Positions 15,996 to 25,589 of a stretch of 64,000 nt of DNA are shown here, in pieces; the first letter of the stretch is position 1; each line of letters begins with the position of its first letter. The DNA comes from Rhizobium sp. P40RR-XXII (GTDB taxonomy: Bacteria > Pseudomonadota > Alphaproteobacteria > Rhizobiales > Rhizobiaceae): positions 1 through 64,000 of the forward strand of contig NZ_JABAII010000018.1 in the NCBI RefSeq assembly GCF_012641405.1, in the 5' to 3' direction. Below the pieces are notes generated by a model. The model was not told the origin of the DNA and ran no database searches. It worked only from the letters and a program-made list of their open reading frames with translations. Position numbers and translations under genes: made by a program.

Positions 15996-17474
15996 ATGAG
16001 CGCTGAAAGCCAACTGAAGACCAAAGAGGCCGAGTTTGCGCCCGATGAAAATCTGCTGTCGCAGATCGTAGCCGCAACCCGGCAAACCGAGCCCGACCGT
16101 GCCCAGGATCTCTTAAGAACGCTGACCGATCAGGCTCTCAAGGGGACCGTCACCTATGATCGCAATCTAACGATCACCCTCAACAAGGCGATCGCCGAAC
16201 TCGACAGCAAGATTTCGCGGCAGCTCGCCGCGATCATGCAGTCGCCGGAATTCGCCAAGCTGGAAGGCAGCTGGCGCGGCCTTCACTATCTGGTCAAGAA
16301 TAGCGAGACCAGCGTCAACCTGAAGATCCGCGTCCTGAACGCGTCGAAGCGCGACGTCTCCAAGGATCTGGCGAAAGCGGTGGAGTTCGACCAGTCGCGG
16401 CTGTTCAAGTCCATCTACGAAGACGAATTCGGCACACCGGGCGGCGAACCCATGGGCGCCATCATCGGCGACTACGAATTCGACAATTCGTTCGACGACG
16501 TGCAGACGCTGCAGGCGATTTCGTCGATTGCCGCCGCCGCGTTTGCGCCGTTTATTTCGGCCGCCAGCCCGCGCATGTTCGGCTTCGACGATTATCGTGA
16601 GCTTGCCCGTCCGCGCGATCTGGAGAAGATTTTCGAAACGGTCGAATATGCGAAATGGCGCAGCCTGCGCGACAGCGAGGATTCGCGTTTCGTCACGCTC
16701 GCTCTTCCCCGTGTGCTTGCCCGCATGCCCTATGGGCCGAAAACCAACCCGATCGACGATTTCGCCTTCGACGAGACCGAACATTCGAAGACCGGCGAGC
16801 TCGATCACAACTCCTATTGCTGGATGAACGCATCCTATGTGATGGGAACGCGGCTGACGGACGCCTTTGCCCAAAGCGGCTGGTGCACGGCGATCCGCGG
16901 CGCGGAAAACGGCGGCAAGGTCGAAAACCTGCCGATGCACATCTTCTCGAGCGATGATGGCGATCTCGACCTCAAATGCCCGACCGAAGTCGGCATCACC
17001 GACCGCCGCGACGCCGAACTCGGCAAGCTCGGCTTCCTACCCCTCTGCCACTACAAAAACACCGATTATGCCGTGTTCTTCGGTGCCCAGACGACGCACA
17101 AGCCGAAGCTCTACGACAAGCCGGAGGCAACCGCCAATGCGGCCGTTTCCGCCCGCCTGCCCTACATGATGGCGACGTCCCGCTTTGCGCATTACCTGAA
17201 GGTGATGGGCCGCGACAAGATCGGCTCCTTCATGGAAGCGCAGGATTGCGAGAACTGGCTGAACCGCTGGATTGCCAATTACGTCAACGCCAATGACGAT
17301 GCGGGTGAAGAGTCTCGCGCAAAATATCCTCTGCGCGACGCGAAGGTGACGGTTCAGGAGGTTCCGGGCAAGCCCGGCTCCTATAACGCCGTCGCCTGGA
17401 TGCGGCCCTGGCTTCAGATGGAAGAGCTGACCACCTCGCTTAGAATGGTCGCCCGCATCCCGAGCAAGAACTAG
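15996..17474 (+). CDS. tssC: TssC sheath subunit, first copy (ImpC, TssC41-like)
   Basis: 492 aa from ATG 15996 (AAGGATCG upstream). It has FAKLEGSWRGLHYLVKNSET, the sheath-lock segment FDQSRLFKSIYEDEFGTPGGEP, GDYEFDNS and RLPYMMATSRFAHYLKVMGR. Length and content match canonical TssC. In A. tumefaciens the gene in this place (TssC41) is the partner of TssB. The next gene is a divergent paralogue, so this copy is the likely main sheath subunit. Confidence 0.95.
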   Translation: MSAESQLKTKEAEFAPDENLLSQIVAATRQTEPDRAQDLLRTLTDQALKGTVTYDRNLTITLNKAIAELDSKISRQLAAIMQSPEFAKLEGSWRGLHYLVKNSETSVNLKIRVLNASKRDVSKDLAKAVEFDQSRLFKSIYEDEFGTPGGEPMGAIIGDYEFDNSFDDVQTLQAISSIAAAAFAPFISAASPRMFGFDDYRELARPRDLEKIFETVEYAKWRSLRDSEDSRFVTLALPRVLARMPYGPKTNPIDDFAFDETEHSKTGELDHNSYCWMNASYVMGTRLTDAFAQSGWCTAIRGAENGGKVENLPMHIFSSDDGDLDLKCPTEVGITDRRDAELGKLGFLPLCHYKNTDYAVFFGAQTTHKPKLYDKPEATANAAVSARLPYMMATSRFAHYLKVMGRDKIGSFMEAQDCENWLNRWIANYVNANDDAGEESRAKYPLRDAKVTVQEVPGKPGSYNAVAWMRPWLQMEELTTSLRMVARIPSKN

Positions 17475-17521
17475 GAGAGGTGGCGCGGCGATCGCCTCGC
17501 CGCGCACCTTCAGCCAGCACC

Positions 17522-18925
17522 ATGACCGCGACGACGATGGAACCGAGAGCTCCCTGGCCCCGTCAGGCGCATCGCGTGATCGCCATGATCGACGATGCGC
17601 TAAACCGGCAGGTCAATGCTATTTTGCACCACCCCGAATTCCAGGCGATGGAAGCGCGGTGGCGCGGGCTTGCCATGCTCATGCGCTATACAGGGCAGTC
17701 GGACGAGGTGAAGGTCAAGATCCTCAGCGTCAGCTGGCCCCAACTGACGCGCCATCTCGAACGGACGACGGAGTTCGACCAAAGCCATCTTTTCGAGCTG
17801 ATTTACAGCCGCGAATTCGGCATGCCCGGCGGCGAGCCGTTCGGACTGCTGATCGGCGATTACGAGCTTTCGCCACAGGATCCGGCCGGGGGCGATACCG
17901 TGGGGGCGTTGACCCAGATCGGCATGGCCGCGGCCGCGGCATTCTGCCCCTTCATGGCGGCAGCTGCGCCGCAGGCAATCGGCTTGCAGGATTTCAGCGA
18001 ACTCAACCGCGTGCAGGATTTTTCGTGGCTGTCCTATGATCCTGCCCGCATCCGCTGGAACGGGCTTCGGGCGCGCGAGGATTCCCGCTTCCTAGGGCTC
18101 GTCGCTCCACGGATCCTGATGCGGGCTCCCTACGAGGCCTATTCTCGCGACCGCGACGATCAATTCCCGTTTCGCGAAAGCATCGCAGCCGACGGCAGCA
18201 GCCTGCTTTGGGGCAACGGCGCCTTCGCCTTCGCGATGATCGTCATCCGCAATTTCGTCGAATCCGGCTGGTTTGCCGACATTCGCGGCGTGACGCAGGA
18301 TGCAATCGACGGCGGCATGCTGAGCCAGGAGGAACTGGCGCCCTACGATCTCGGCATCGAAAGCAATGGTCTTTCGCAGCAGGCTCCTGTCGAAATCCGC
18401 CTGACCAATGCGCAGGAGCAGCAATTGTGCGAGCTCGGCATTGTGCCCGTCGCGACCACCTATCTTTCCGCCTCAGCGATCTTCAATTCCAACCAGTCGC
18501 TGCATGCACCACCGCATTATACGAGCGAGCACGCCCGGCAGAACGCGCGCATTGCGGCAATGCTGCAATATGTGCTCTGCGCCTCGCGCTTCTCGCACTA
18601 CCTTAAGGTCATCATGCGCGACGAGATCGGCCGGCTTGCCGATACAATCTCGATCGAACGCAAGCTGAACGACTGGCTGTCGCGCTACACGCTCGGCAAC
18701 GACGATGCGGACCTGTCGCTGCGCACGCGCTTCCCGCTGCGCTCGGCCGGCATCAGCGTCGACGAAGTTCCGGGCAAGCCCGGCATGTTCGCCTGTACCG
18801 TGCGGCTGCAGCCGCACTTTCAGCTCGATGACGTATCGACCAGTTTTCATCTCATCGCGGAGACGGCAAACGCGACGCATGCGCTCTCCCGTTCCGCAAA
18901 CACGCCGCAAAGGAAATCCGCATGA
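17522..18925 (+). CDS. TssC-like second copy (ImpD, TssC40-like)
   Basis: 467 aa from ATG 17522; a GTG at 17480 directly abuts a GGAGAG and is the alternative. It has the same domain as the preceding TssC (FQAMEARWRGLAMLMRYTGQ, FDQSHLFELIYSREFGMPGG, VPGKPGMFACTVRLQPHFQL) but lacks the long N-terminal arm of the first copy. Rhizobiaceae imp clusters regularly carry both (TssC41/TssC40 in A. tumefaciens). A minor sheath component or baseplate-proximal variant is plausible. It overlaps tagJ by an ATGA. Confidence 0.9.
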   Translation: MTATTMEPRAPWPRQAHRVIAMIDDALNRQVNAILHHPEFQAMEARWRGLAMLMRYTGQSDEVKVKILSVSWPQLTRHLERTTEFDQSHLFELIYSREFGMPGGEPFGLLIGDYELSPQDPAGGDTVGALTQIGMAAAAAFCPFMAAAAPQAIGLQDFSELNRVQDFSWLSYDPARIRWNGLRAREDSRFLGLVAPRILMRAPYEAYSRDRDDQFPFRESIAADGSSLLWGNGAFAFAMIVIRNFVESGWFADIRGVTQDAIDGGMLSQEELAPYDLGIESNGLSQQAPVEIRLTNAQEQQLCELGIVPVATTYLSASAIFNSNQSLHAPPHYTSEHARQNARIAAMLQYVLCASRFSHYLKVIMRDEIGRLADTISIERKLNDWLSRYTLGNDDADLSLRTRFPLRSAGISVDEVPGKPGMFACTVRLQPHFQLDDVSTSFHLIAETANATHALSRSANTPQRKSA

Positions 18926-19746
18926 CGCTCGCCGCCAAGATCGCCGAAGCCCTCAGCGAAAACGCGCTCGACGATGCGATCGAGCAGGCGAAAGCGCATG
19001 TGAAGGCGGCACCGACGGACAAGGACGGAAGACATCTCCTTATCGATCTTTTGATCCTTGCCGGCGATTACGCACGAGCCGACGCGCAGTGCAATCTTGC
19101 AACGACGTTTGCGCCGGAAGACATGATGGGCTTTGCCATGCTGCGCAATCAGCTGCGGGCAATGGCGGCGCGTTCGGCCTGGTTCGAAGAGGCGGCCGCA
19201 CCGGATTTCCCGAACGGCCCGACGGCTCTCGACCAGGCGGCGATGAAGGTTGCGATCGCGCATCTCGACCGTTCTGCAGATACGTCCACCACACTGCGGT
19301 CCCTGGAGGAGATCAGGGGCGAACGACCGATGAACTGGAACGGCCAGCTCGTTTCGGACTTTCGTGATCTCGACGACCGCATTCCACATGCTCTCGAAGT
19401 CATCATGACGGGCGGAGCCTATCTCTGGATCGACTTTTCGAGGATTGCCTCCCTTCACGTCGAACCGATCGCGCGCCCGCGCGATCTCGCCTTCCGCAGG
19501 GCCGAGCTGGAACTCGGGGACGGGGCAAGCGCGCCCGTCCTCCTGCCTGCGATCTACCACGGCACCACGGGTGCCAGGCTGCTGCTCGGCCGTGAGACCG
19601 AATGGGTCGATGAGGCGACGGGCATCACCACCGGCCGCGGCCAGAAATGCTTCCTGGCCGGCGACGATCTTGTTTCCTTCCACGATCTGACGTCGCTTGA
19701 AACGGTCTCCGGCTCCGACGGGACGAGGCGCGCCGCCCATGGTTGA
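18922..19746 (+). CDS. tagJ: TagJ/ImpE accessory protein
   Basis: 274 aa. The N-terminus is a TPR-like helical region (DDAIEQAKAHVKAAPTDKDG, LLIDLLILAGDYARADAQ). The ImpE core follows, with MTGGAYLWIDFSRIASLHVE and RPRDLAFRRAEL. TagJ binds TssB or ClpV and tunes sheath recycling in T6SS families that have it. It overlaps the second tssC (ATGA) and the next gene tssE by 8 bp. Confidence 0.9.
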   Translation: MTLAAKIAEALSENALDDAIEQAKAHVKAAPTDKDGRHLLIDLLILAGDYARADAQCNLATTFAPEDMMGFAMLRNQLRAMAARSAWFEEAAAPDFPNGPTALDQAAMKVAIAHLDRSADTSTTLRSLEEIRGERPMNWNGQLVSDFRDLDDRIPHALEVIMTGGAYLWIDFSRIASLHVEPIARPRDLAFRRAELELGDGASAPVLLPAIYHGTTGARLLLGRETEWVDEATGITTGRGQKCFLAGDDLVSFHDLTSLETVSGSDGTRRAAHG

Positions 19747-20248
19747 TCCGCTGGAACGCTACAGGCCTCGGGAAAGGGTCGTCGCCAGATCGATCATCGA
19801 TCGGCTGATCGACGAAAATCCCGACCGCCTGCAGGATCCGCCGCAGACCTCGGCCGAGCAGCTGCGTGAACTGCGCGAATGCATCCGCCGCGATCTCGAA
19901 GCCCTGCTCAACACCCGCCGCCGCCCGACGGCACCGCCCTCGATCCATGATGAACTCGGCGATGCGCTGGTGTCTTTCGGCGTCGACGGCATGGTGTCGG
20001 CAAATCTTGTGACCGACGAAGCCAAGAACCGCCTCGCCCGGCTGATCGAGAGGCGGATCACGCTTTTCGAAACGCGGCTTTCCGACGTGCGGGTGAACAT
20101 CCTGAAGAGCCGGGGCAATGGTGAGCGCGCCCTGCGCATGCGCATTCAGGCAACCTTCCGCGTGCATGAGGGCATGCCGCCCATCAGCTTTGAATCGACG
20201 ATCGACCCGTCGACCCAGCGCTTCCTGGTGGAGGCCAACAATGGCTGA
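19739..20248 (+). CDS. tssE: TssE baseplate protein (ImpF, gp25-like)
   Basis: 169 aa from ATG 19739, overlapping the tagJ stop by 8 bp. It contains the gp25-like lysozyme-fold segment RRRPTAPPSIHDELGDALVS, then RLIERRITLFETRLSDVRVN, a typical TssE signature. It belongs to the wedge of the T6SS baseplate with TssF, TssG and TssK. The end overlaps tssF by 8 bp. Confidence 0.93.
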   Translation: MVDPLERYRPRERVVARSIIDRLIDENPDRLQDPPQTSAEQLRELRECIRRDLEALLNTRRRPTAPPSIHDELGDALVSFGVDGMVSANLVTDEAKNRLARLIERRITLFETRLSDVRVNILKSRGNGERALRMRIQATFRVHEGMPPISFESTIDPSTQRFLVEANNG

Positions 20249-22022
20249 CGGTTTTCTGCAGCGCTACAACGACGAGCTTGCTGCCATCCGCAAGCGGGCA
20301 GCCCGGTTTGCCGACGCTTTTCCGAAGATTGCCGGCCGCCTGCGTGTGACAGGCGAAGTCGCCGATGATCCCCATGTCGAGCGGCTGATCCAGAGCTTCG
20401 CCTATTCGGCGGCCCGCGTGCGCCAGAAGCTCGACGACGAGTTTCCGGAACTGACGGATGGCCTGCTGGAAACGCTTTATCCGCACTATCTGGCACCGCT
20501 ACCGTCGATGAGCATCGTGCGCTTTGCTCCCAGCGCCATGTTGGCATCCGTACAGACCGTGCCGCGCCATACGGAAATCTTCGCAGAGCCGATCGGCGGC
20601 GAGAGCTGCCGCTTCCGCACCACGCAGGACACCCAGGTTGCTCCCATAGAGATCGTTTCGGCCTCCCTGGCGGGCCATCCGATCAATGCGCCGCCCTCTC
20701 CTCACGCGGGGGCTGCTGGCTGCTTGCGCCTTTCGATCCGGGCACGCGACACCAATAAGCCGTTCAGCGAGATCGGCCTCGACCAGCTTCGGCTTCATAT
20801 CGGCTCTTCCTGGCAGCAGGCGGTCGCCATTCACGAGCTTCTCGTCAATCATACGCTCGGCATCGCTCTGGCCCAGCATGCCGATGACCGCGCTCCGGTC
20901 ATGCTACCGGCCAAGGCTCTTCGTCCCGTCGGCTTCGAGCCGGAGGAAGCTATATTGCCCTACCCCACATCGAGCTTCACCGGCTATCGGCTGCTGACGG
21001 AATTCTTCGCCTTGCCGCAGAAATTCCTTTTCGTCGATATCGTCGGGTTGAAGGCATGGCGTGGCGAGACGCTGGAAATCTTCATCTATCTCGACGAAAC
21101 CAGCGCCAAATTGGAGCGAGCCATTTCGGCGCGCGATTTCGTCCTGAATGCCACCCCGATCGTCAATCTGTTCCGTCAGACCTGCGAGCCGATCGCGCTC
21201 GACGGGACGCGCACGGAATATCGCGTGCTGCCCGATGCCAGGCGACAGAAGACGCGCGAGATCTATGCGATCGAAAAGGTGCTCCTATCGGCCCGGACCG
21301 GCGAAGAGGAACAGTGCCAGCCGTTCTTCGGCCGCAGCTTGAAAGGCGGTGCCTCGTCGCTTTTCTGGCAGTGCGCGCGCCGTTTCGATGCCGACGACCA
21401 CACGTCGGACATGGAAATCACCTTCGTGGATCGGGCGCGCCGCGCAAGCGATCCCGTCGATAGGATCGCCAGCATCGACGCCCTTTGCCTCAATCGCGAA
21501 CTGCCCGAGCAATTGCCGTTTGGCGGCGGCCATCCCCGTCTGCAGCTCGCCTCCGGCAGCGAGGCGGTGGAGGCCGTCGAAGCCCTGATGGCGCCGACGC
21601 CGTCCGTGCGAATGAACGAGCAGCAGGGGCGCAACTGGCGGCTCATGTCGCATCTTCAGCTCAACCATCTGTCCATCTTCGACAATGATGGCGCTGCACT
21701 GAAGGACATGCTGGCGCTCTACGCATTCAGGGACAGCCGCGAGACGCGGCAGCTCGCCGATGCCTTGGTGCGGGTCGACGCCAAGAGTTCGATGACACGC
21801 CTTGGCAGCGGCGGGATGGTGACGGGCACGGATATCCGCCTCGAGTTCGATCCGGCTGCCATCGATAGGCCCTCGGCCTATCTCTTCGGCAGCGTTCTCG
21901 ACCGGTTTTTCGGGCTTTACACCTCGATCAACAGTTTCACCCGCCTCTCCATCTCGATGAAGGGGCAATCGAAGCCGATTGCCGTCTGGCCGGCTCGCGC
22001 CGCCGAACGACCGCTGCTTTGA
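20241..22022 (+). CDS. tssF: TssF baseplate protein (ImpG)
   Basis: 593 aa from ATG 20241. The N-terminus shows the classic FLQRYNDELAAIRKRAARFA, FAYSAARVRQKLDDEFPELT and LLETLYPHYLAPLPSMSIVR motifs. The C-terminal part has GTDIRLEFDP and a final SAYLFGSVLDRFFGLYTSIN. TssF forms the largest part of the baseplate wedge. The length is normal for the family. Confidence 0.96.
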   Translation: MADGFLQRYNDELAAIRKRAARFADAFPKIAGRLRVTGEVADDPHVERLIQSFAYSAARVRQKLDDEFPELTDGLLETLYPHYLAPLPSMSIVRFAPSAMLASVQTVPRHTEIFAEPIGGESCRFRTTQDTQVAPIEIVSASLAGHPINAPPSPHAGAAGCLRLSIRARDTNKPFSEIGLDQLRLHIGSSWQQAVAIHELLVNHTLGIALAQHADDRAPVMLPAKALRPVGFEPEEAILPYPTSSFTGYRLLTEFFALPQKFLFVDIVGLKAWRGETLEIFIYLDETSAKLERAISARDFVLNATPIVNLFRQTCEPIALDGTRTEYRVLPDARRQKTREIYAIEKVLLSARTGEEEQCQPFFGRSLKGGASSLFWQCARRFDADDHTSDMEITFVDRARRASDPVDRIASIDALCLNRELPEQLPFGGGHPRLQLASGSEAVEAVEALMAPTPSVRMNEQQGRNWRLMSHLQLNHLSIFDNDGAALKDMLALYAFRDSRETRQLADALVRVDAKSSMTRLGSGGMVTGTDIRLEFDPAAIDRPSAYLFGSVLDRFFGLYTSINSFTRLSISMKGQSKPIAVWPARAAERPLL

Positions 22023-22043
22023 CGAAAGGATGATTTGAAGGCG

Positions 22044-23069
22044 ATGGACCAGTTTCGGCCAAGTGATAGCGAAATGCTTGCCGCGCTGCTTGAACGCGAC
22101 CCCGGTCGCTTCGAGCCGACGACGGCCTTTCGCATCGCCCAGCACGCGGCCGGCGATCACCTTACGGTATCCTCGCCGGTCGGCGTTTCGCCGGCCCCCC
22201 TTGCGGTTAGCGACTTCAAGCGCAAGGGTATGATGGGTTCGGTGCGGGCCAGCATGGCCGGCCTGCTTGGCCCTCTCGGCGCCATGCCGCCGAGCTACAA
22301 TGAGCTTGTCATGCGCGAAGAGCGCAATCGCGCTCATGGGTTTTCAAGCTTCTTCGATCTCTTCACCAGCCGTCTCGCGGAGCTTTTCGTCGATGCCTGC
22401 GAGAAGTACCGGCTTGCCCGCCGCATGCGATGGAGCCCGGACAGAAGCGGAAATTCCTTCATTACGGCGCTGTTTGCGCTTTCGGGCTTCGGCACGGCGA
22501 GGCTGAAGGAGCGGGTTCGGCCGGATGACGAGCTGATCCTGAGGTTTTCCGGTTTCTTTGCAGCGCAGACGCGCAATGCGGTCAACCTGCAAGCGATGCT
22601 ACGGGAATTCAGCGGGCTGCCGATTCAAATCGAATTGTTCAAGGGCCGCTGGCTTTCCATTCCCGTCGAGGAGCGCAGCCGAATGGGGCAGCCGCAGGGC
22701 GTGCAGCTGGGCGTCAATGCAACAGCGGGTGCCGCGATCCATGATTTCGGCGGCAGTTTCCGTGTGGTTATCGGGCCGGTCGATTATGAGGACTACCGCT
22801 CGCTTTCGCCTGGTAGCAGCAACATCGATGCGCTCTTTGCGCTGACGCGCCTTTATGTCGGTCCGTCACTCGATTTCGACATCCAGATCGTTTTGAAGAA
22901 AGAGCATATCCCCTTCTGCCAGCTTGGCCAGTCGGGCGACCCGCCGAGACTCGGATGGAACAGCTGGGCACGCGTCGCTGCGGCAGATCGCGACAGCGGC
23001 GATGCCGTTATCGTCGAACCCAGGGTGAACCGTAGTCCCTCGAAGCAAGGAGGCGCCCATGCGGCTTGA
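22044..23069 (+). CDS. tssG: TssG baseplate protein (ImpH)
   Basis: 341 aa from ATG 22044 (GAAGG close upstream; TTG 22035 is an alternative). Family features are GPLGAMPPSYNELVMREERN, FFDLFTSRLAELFVDACEKY and a late FRVVIGPVDYEDYRSLSPGS. TssG pairs with TssF in the wedge. It overlaps fha by 11 bp. Confidence 0.95.
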   Translation: MDQFRPSDSEMLAALLERDPGRFEPTTAFRIAQHAAGDHLTVSSPVGVSPAPLAVSDFKRKGMMGSVRASMAGLLGPLGAMPPSYNELVMREERNRAHGFSSFFDLFTSRLAELFVDACEKYRLARRMRWSPDRSGNSFITALFALSGFGTARLKERVRPDDELILRFSGFFAAQTRNAVNLQAMLREFSGLPIQIELFKGRWLSIPVEERSRMGQPQGVQLGVNATAGAAIHDFGGSFRVVIGPVDYEDYRSLSPGSSNIDALFALTRLYVGPSLDFDIQIVLKKEHIPFCQLGQSGDPPRLGWNSWARVAAADRDSGDAVIVEPRVNRSPSKQGGAHAA

Positions 23070-24252
23070 GCTGCGGCAAGTCTCCGGAGAGGGCGCCAGC
23101 AAGGGCTGGTTTTTCGAACGCGGCAAGCGCACGCTCGGTCGGTCGCCGGATTGCGACTGGCAGGTTTCCGACCCGGATCGGCTGATCTCGAAAGTTCATT
23201 GCGTGATCGAGCGCGACCGCGTCGGTTTTCTGCTGCGCGACCAGAGCGCCAATGGAACCCATGTGGATGGCGCAGCGATCCTGGAAGGAGAGACGGCAAG
23301 GCTTTCGGACAAGTCCAGGATCACATTCGGCGACGTCACCTTCAACGTCGTCATCACCGGGGAGGCGGATCGCGATATCGACGATCCGGCCGCCGATTTG
23401 CGCCTCAGTGATGAAACCATGACGATCTCTTCTATCCTTGCCGATATTGCGCCGGGCGGCAGCACAGCCACCGGCGTACTTGGTCAGCGGGGCGGCGATG
23501 ATTGGATCGCATCGGTTCCGCAATCCTCCAAAAAAAGCAAATCATCCAGCAGGAACGTCGATATCGGCTGGAACGGTCCGCCTGATATCGCCGGCATCAA
23601 GCCAACCCTTCCGGACGACTGGAATTCGGAGTTCGAGCTTGGCAGCCAGCTGGAACATGGTCCGGCGACACATGTCTCCGTTGCCGTTGCCCGCAGCACC
23701 GGCCGGGATGCCACCGAGACTGCCAAAACGATCGTCCCGGCCAACGATATCCGAACCATGGATGAAGCGGATCAAGGGACGGACGATACGAGCCTGACTT
23801 TGCAATTCGATCCGCTTCGGCAGCTCGAAGCCCTTGTCGACACATTGGAGCAGACCCTCGACGATGAGGCATCGATCTTCGGCGTGGAGAACGATAGCGC
23901 GCATTCATCGGCCTCGCTGTTCAGCCGGGAACGGACCGACCAGCTCGCTGAACGCCTTCGATCGCTTATTTCAAGGCAATCCGCGCTCAACGCCGGCCTT
24001 GAAAATCTCGTGCGCGAAGCAAGCCGGATTTTCGAGCCGCGCATGATCGAAGCGCAGGTCGATGCCTCCCCGCGCAAGGCTCTTTGGCGCGGCAGCCGTG
24101 ACTATTGGAAGTCCTATCGCAGCCGCTTCGAAAAGGACGGCAAAAGTATTTCGGTCCGCGACCTGCTGGCCGAGGCGTTCCAGGCCGCTACGGATGGCCG
24201 CGACGAACAGCATAACAGCAGTTTTTTAGAGAGGACGGGCAACACCCGATGA
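23059..24252 (+). CDS. fha: Fha forkhead-associated scaffold protein (ImpI/TagH)
   Basis: 397 aa. An N-terminal FHA domain (about 25-95) has LGRSPDCDWQV, SKVHCVIERD and SANGTHVDG, the phosphothreonine-binding loops. The remainder is a low-complexity acidic linker and a C-terminal TagH-like helical region (RSLISRQSALNAGLENLVRE). In A. tumefaciens Fha binds TssL phosphorylated by PpkA, which recruits secretion substrates. This cluster contains the matching kinase and phosphatase. It overlaps tssG and, by an ATGA, tssK. Confidence 0.93.
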   Translation: MRLELRQVSGEGASKGWFFERGKRTLGRSPDCDWQVSDPDRLISKVHCVIERDRVGFLLRDQSANGTHVDGAAILEGETARLSDKSRITFGDVTFNVVITGEADRDIDDPAADLRLSDETMTISSILADIAPGGSTATGVLGQRGGDDWIASVPQSSKKSKSSSRNVDIGWNGPPDIAGIKPTLPDDWNSEFELGSQLEHGPATHVSVAVARSTGRDATETAKTIVPANDIRTMDEADQGTDDTSLTLQFDPLRQLEALVDTLEQTLDDEASIFGVENDSAHSSASLFSRERTDQLAERLRSLISRQSALNAGLENLVREASRIFEPRMIEAQVDASPRKALWRGSRDYWKSYRSRFEKDGKSISVRDLLAEAFQAATDGRDEQHNSSFLERTGNTR

Positions 24253-25589
24253 AGAACGAAAACCGAGTGGTTTGGAACGAAGGCATGTTCCTTCGCGTGC
24301 AGCATTTCCAGCAGGCCGACCGCTGGACGGAGCGGCTGGTCCGCACGACTGCCCGGGGACTTGCGCCCTATCCCTGGGGCATCGCGGAAATCGGCATTGA
24401 TCGCAGCGCGCTTGCCATCGGCCAATTTGCGCTGTCTAACCTGCGCGGCATCCTGCCGGACGGCACGCCCTTTGAAGCGCCGATCGATGCGGACCTGCCT
24501 CCTCCACTTGATCTCGACGACTCGACAAAGAATGCCATCGTCTATCTGGCCCTGCCGGCGCGCCAGCCCGGCAAGGCCGACGTCGCCATGAACGGCAGCG
24601 CCATGCGCAATAGCGTGCGCATCACCGCCTCGCAGTATGAGGCGCCGGATGCGAATATGGAGACCGACTTCATGGCGCCGATCGATGTCGGCCGCCTGAG
24701 CCTGCGCTATCTGAAGACCGGCGACGAACTTGCCGGCTATGACCTGATCGGGCTTGCCCGCATCATCGAAGTCCGCTCCGACAGGGCGGTTATCCTCGAT
24801 CCGGATTATATCGCGCCATCCTTGAATTGTGCCGCCGAGGCGCGGCTGAACGAGCTCATCACCGAATTGCTCGGCATCGTGCGCCATCGCGCCGAGGCGA
24901 TTGCCGAACGCATCGGCGATCCCACGGTTCGTGGCACCGCCGAGGTGGGCGACTATTTCCTGCTCCATATCCTCAATCGCGCCGATCCGATGCTGCGCCA
25001 TATCGCGGCGAATGCGTCGCGGATGCATCCGATGACCTTTTATGAGGAATGCATCCAGCTCGCGGGCGAGCTGGCCACCTTTACCACCGACCGCAAGCGC
25101 GCCAGCGATTTTCCGCCCTATCGGCACGACGATCTGAAGGCAACATTTTCGGCTGTTTTCAATGATCTACGCTCTTCTCTTTCAGCAGTGCTGGAACAAG
25201 CGGCGGTCGCGATCGAGCTCATCGAACGGCGTCACGACGTGCGCGTCGGCACCATCAACGATCGCTCGTTGCTTAAGGATGCCGGCTTCGTGCTTGCCGT
25301 GCGCGCCGAGATGTCGGCCGAAGATGTGCGCCGCAAGCTGCCGGCGCAGATCAAGGTTGGTCCCGTTGAGCGGATCGCCGAGCTTGTCAATGTCGCGCTG
25401 CCGGGCATCCCCGTCCGGCCGCTCCCCGTGCTGCCGCGGCAGCTGCCCTACCGCTCAGGCACGATCTACTTCGAACTCGATACGAAGAATCCGCTTTGGA
25501 AACAGCTTGATACCTCCGGCGCAATCGCCCTGCATCTTGCGGGCGACTTTCCTGGCCTGGAGATGGAACTGTGGGCTCTGAGAGAATGA
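24249..25589 (+). CDS. tssK: TssK baseplate-to-membrane adaptor (ImpJ)
   Basis: 446 aa, normal length. The start VVWNEGMFLRVQHFQQADRW is the family signature; the middle has MRNSVRITASQYEAP and the end PVRPLPVLPRQLPYRSGTIY and FELDTKNPLWKQL. TssK trimers connect the baseplate to the TssJLM membrane complex. No tssJ lipoprotein gene is seen in this cluster, as in other rhizobial imp loci. Confidence 0.95.
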   Translation: MKNENRVVWNEGMFLRVQHFQQADRWTERLVRTTARGLAPYPWGIAEIGIDRSALAIGQFALSNLRGILPDGTPFEAPIDADLPPPLDLDDSTKNAIVYLALPARQPGKADVAMNGSAMRNSVRITASQYEAPDANMETDFMAPIDVGRLSLRYLKTGDELAGYDLIGLARIIEVRSDRAVILDPDYIAPSLNCAAEARLNELITELLGIVRHRAEAIAERIGDPTVRGTAEVGDYFLLHILNRADPMLRHIAANASRMHPMTFYEECIQLAGELATFTTDRKRASDFPPYRHDDLKATFSAVFNDLRSSLSAVLEQAAVAIELIERRHDVRVGTINDRSLLKDAGFVLAVRAEMSAEDVRRKLPAQIKVGPVERIAELVNVALPGIPVRPLPVLPRQLPYRSGTIYFELDTKNPLWKQLDTSGAIALHLAGDFPGLEMELWALRE

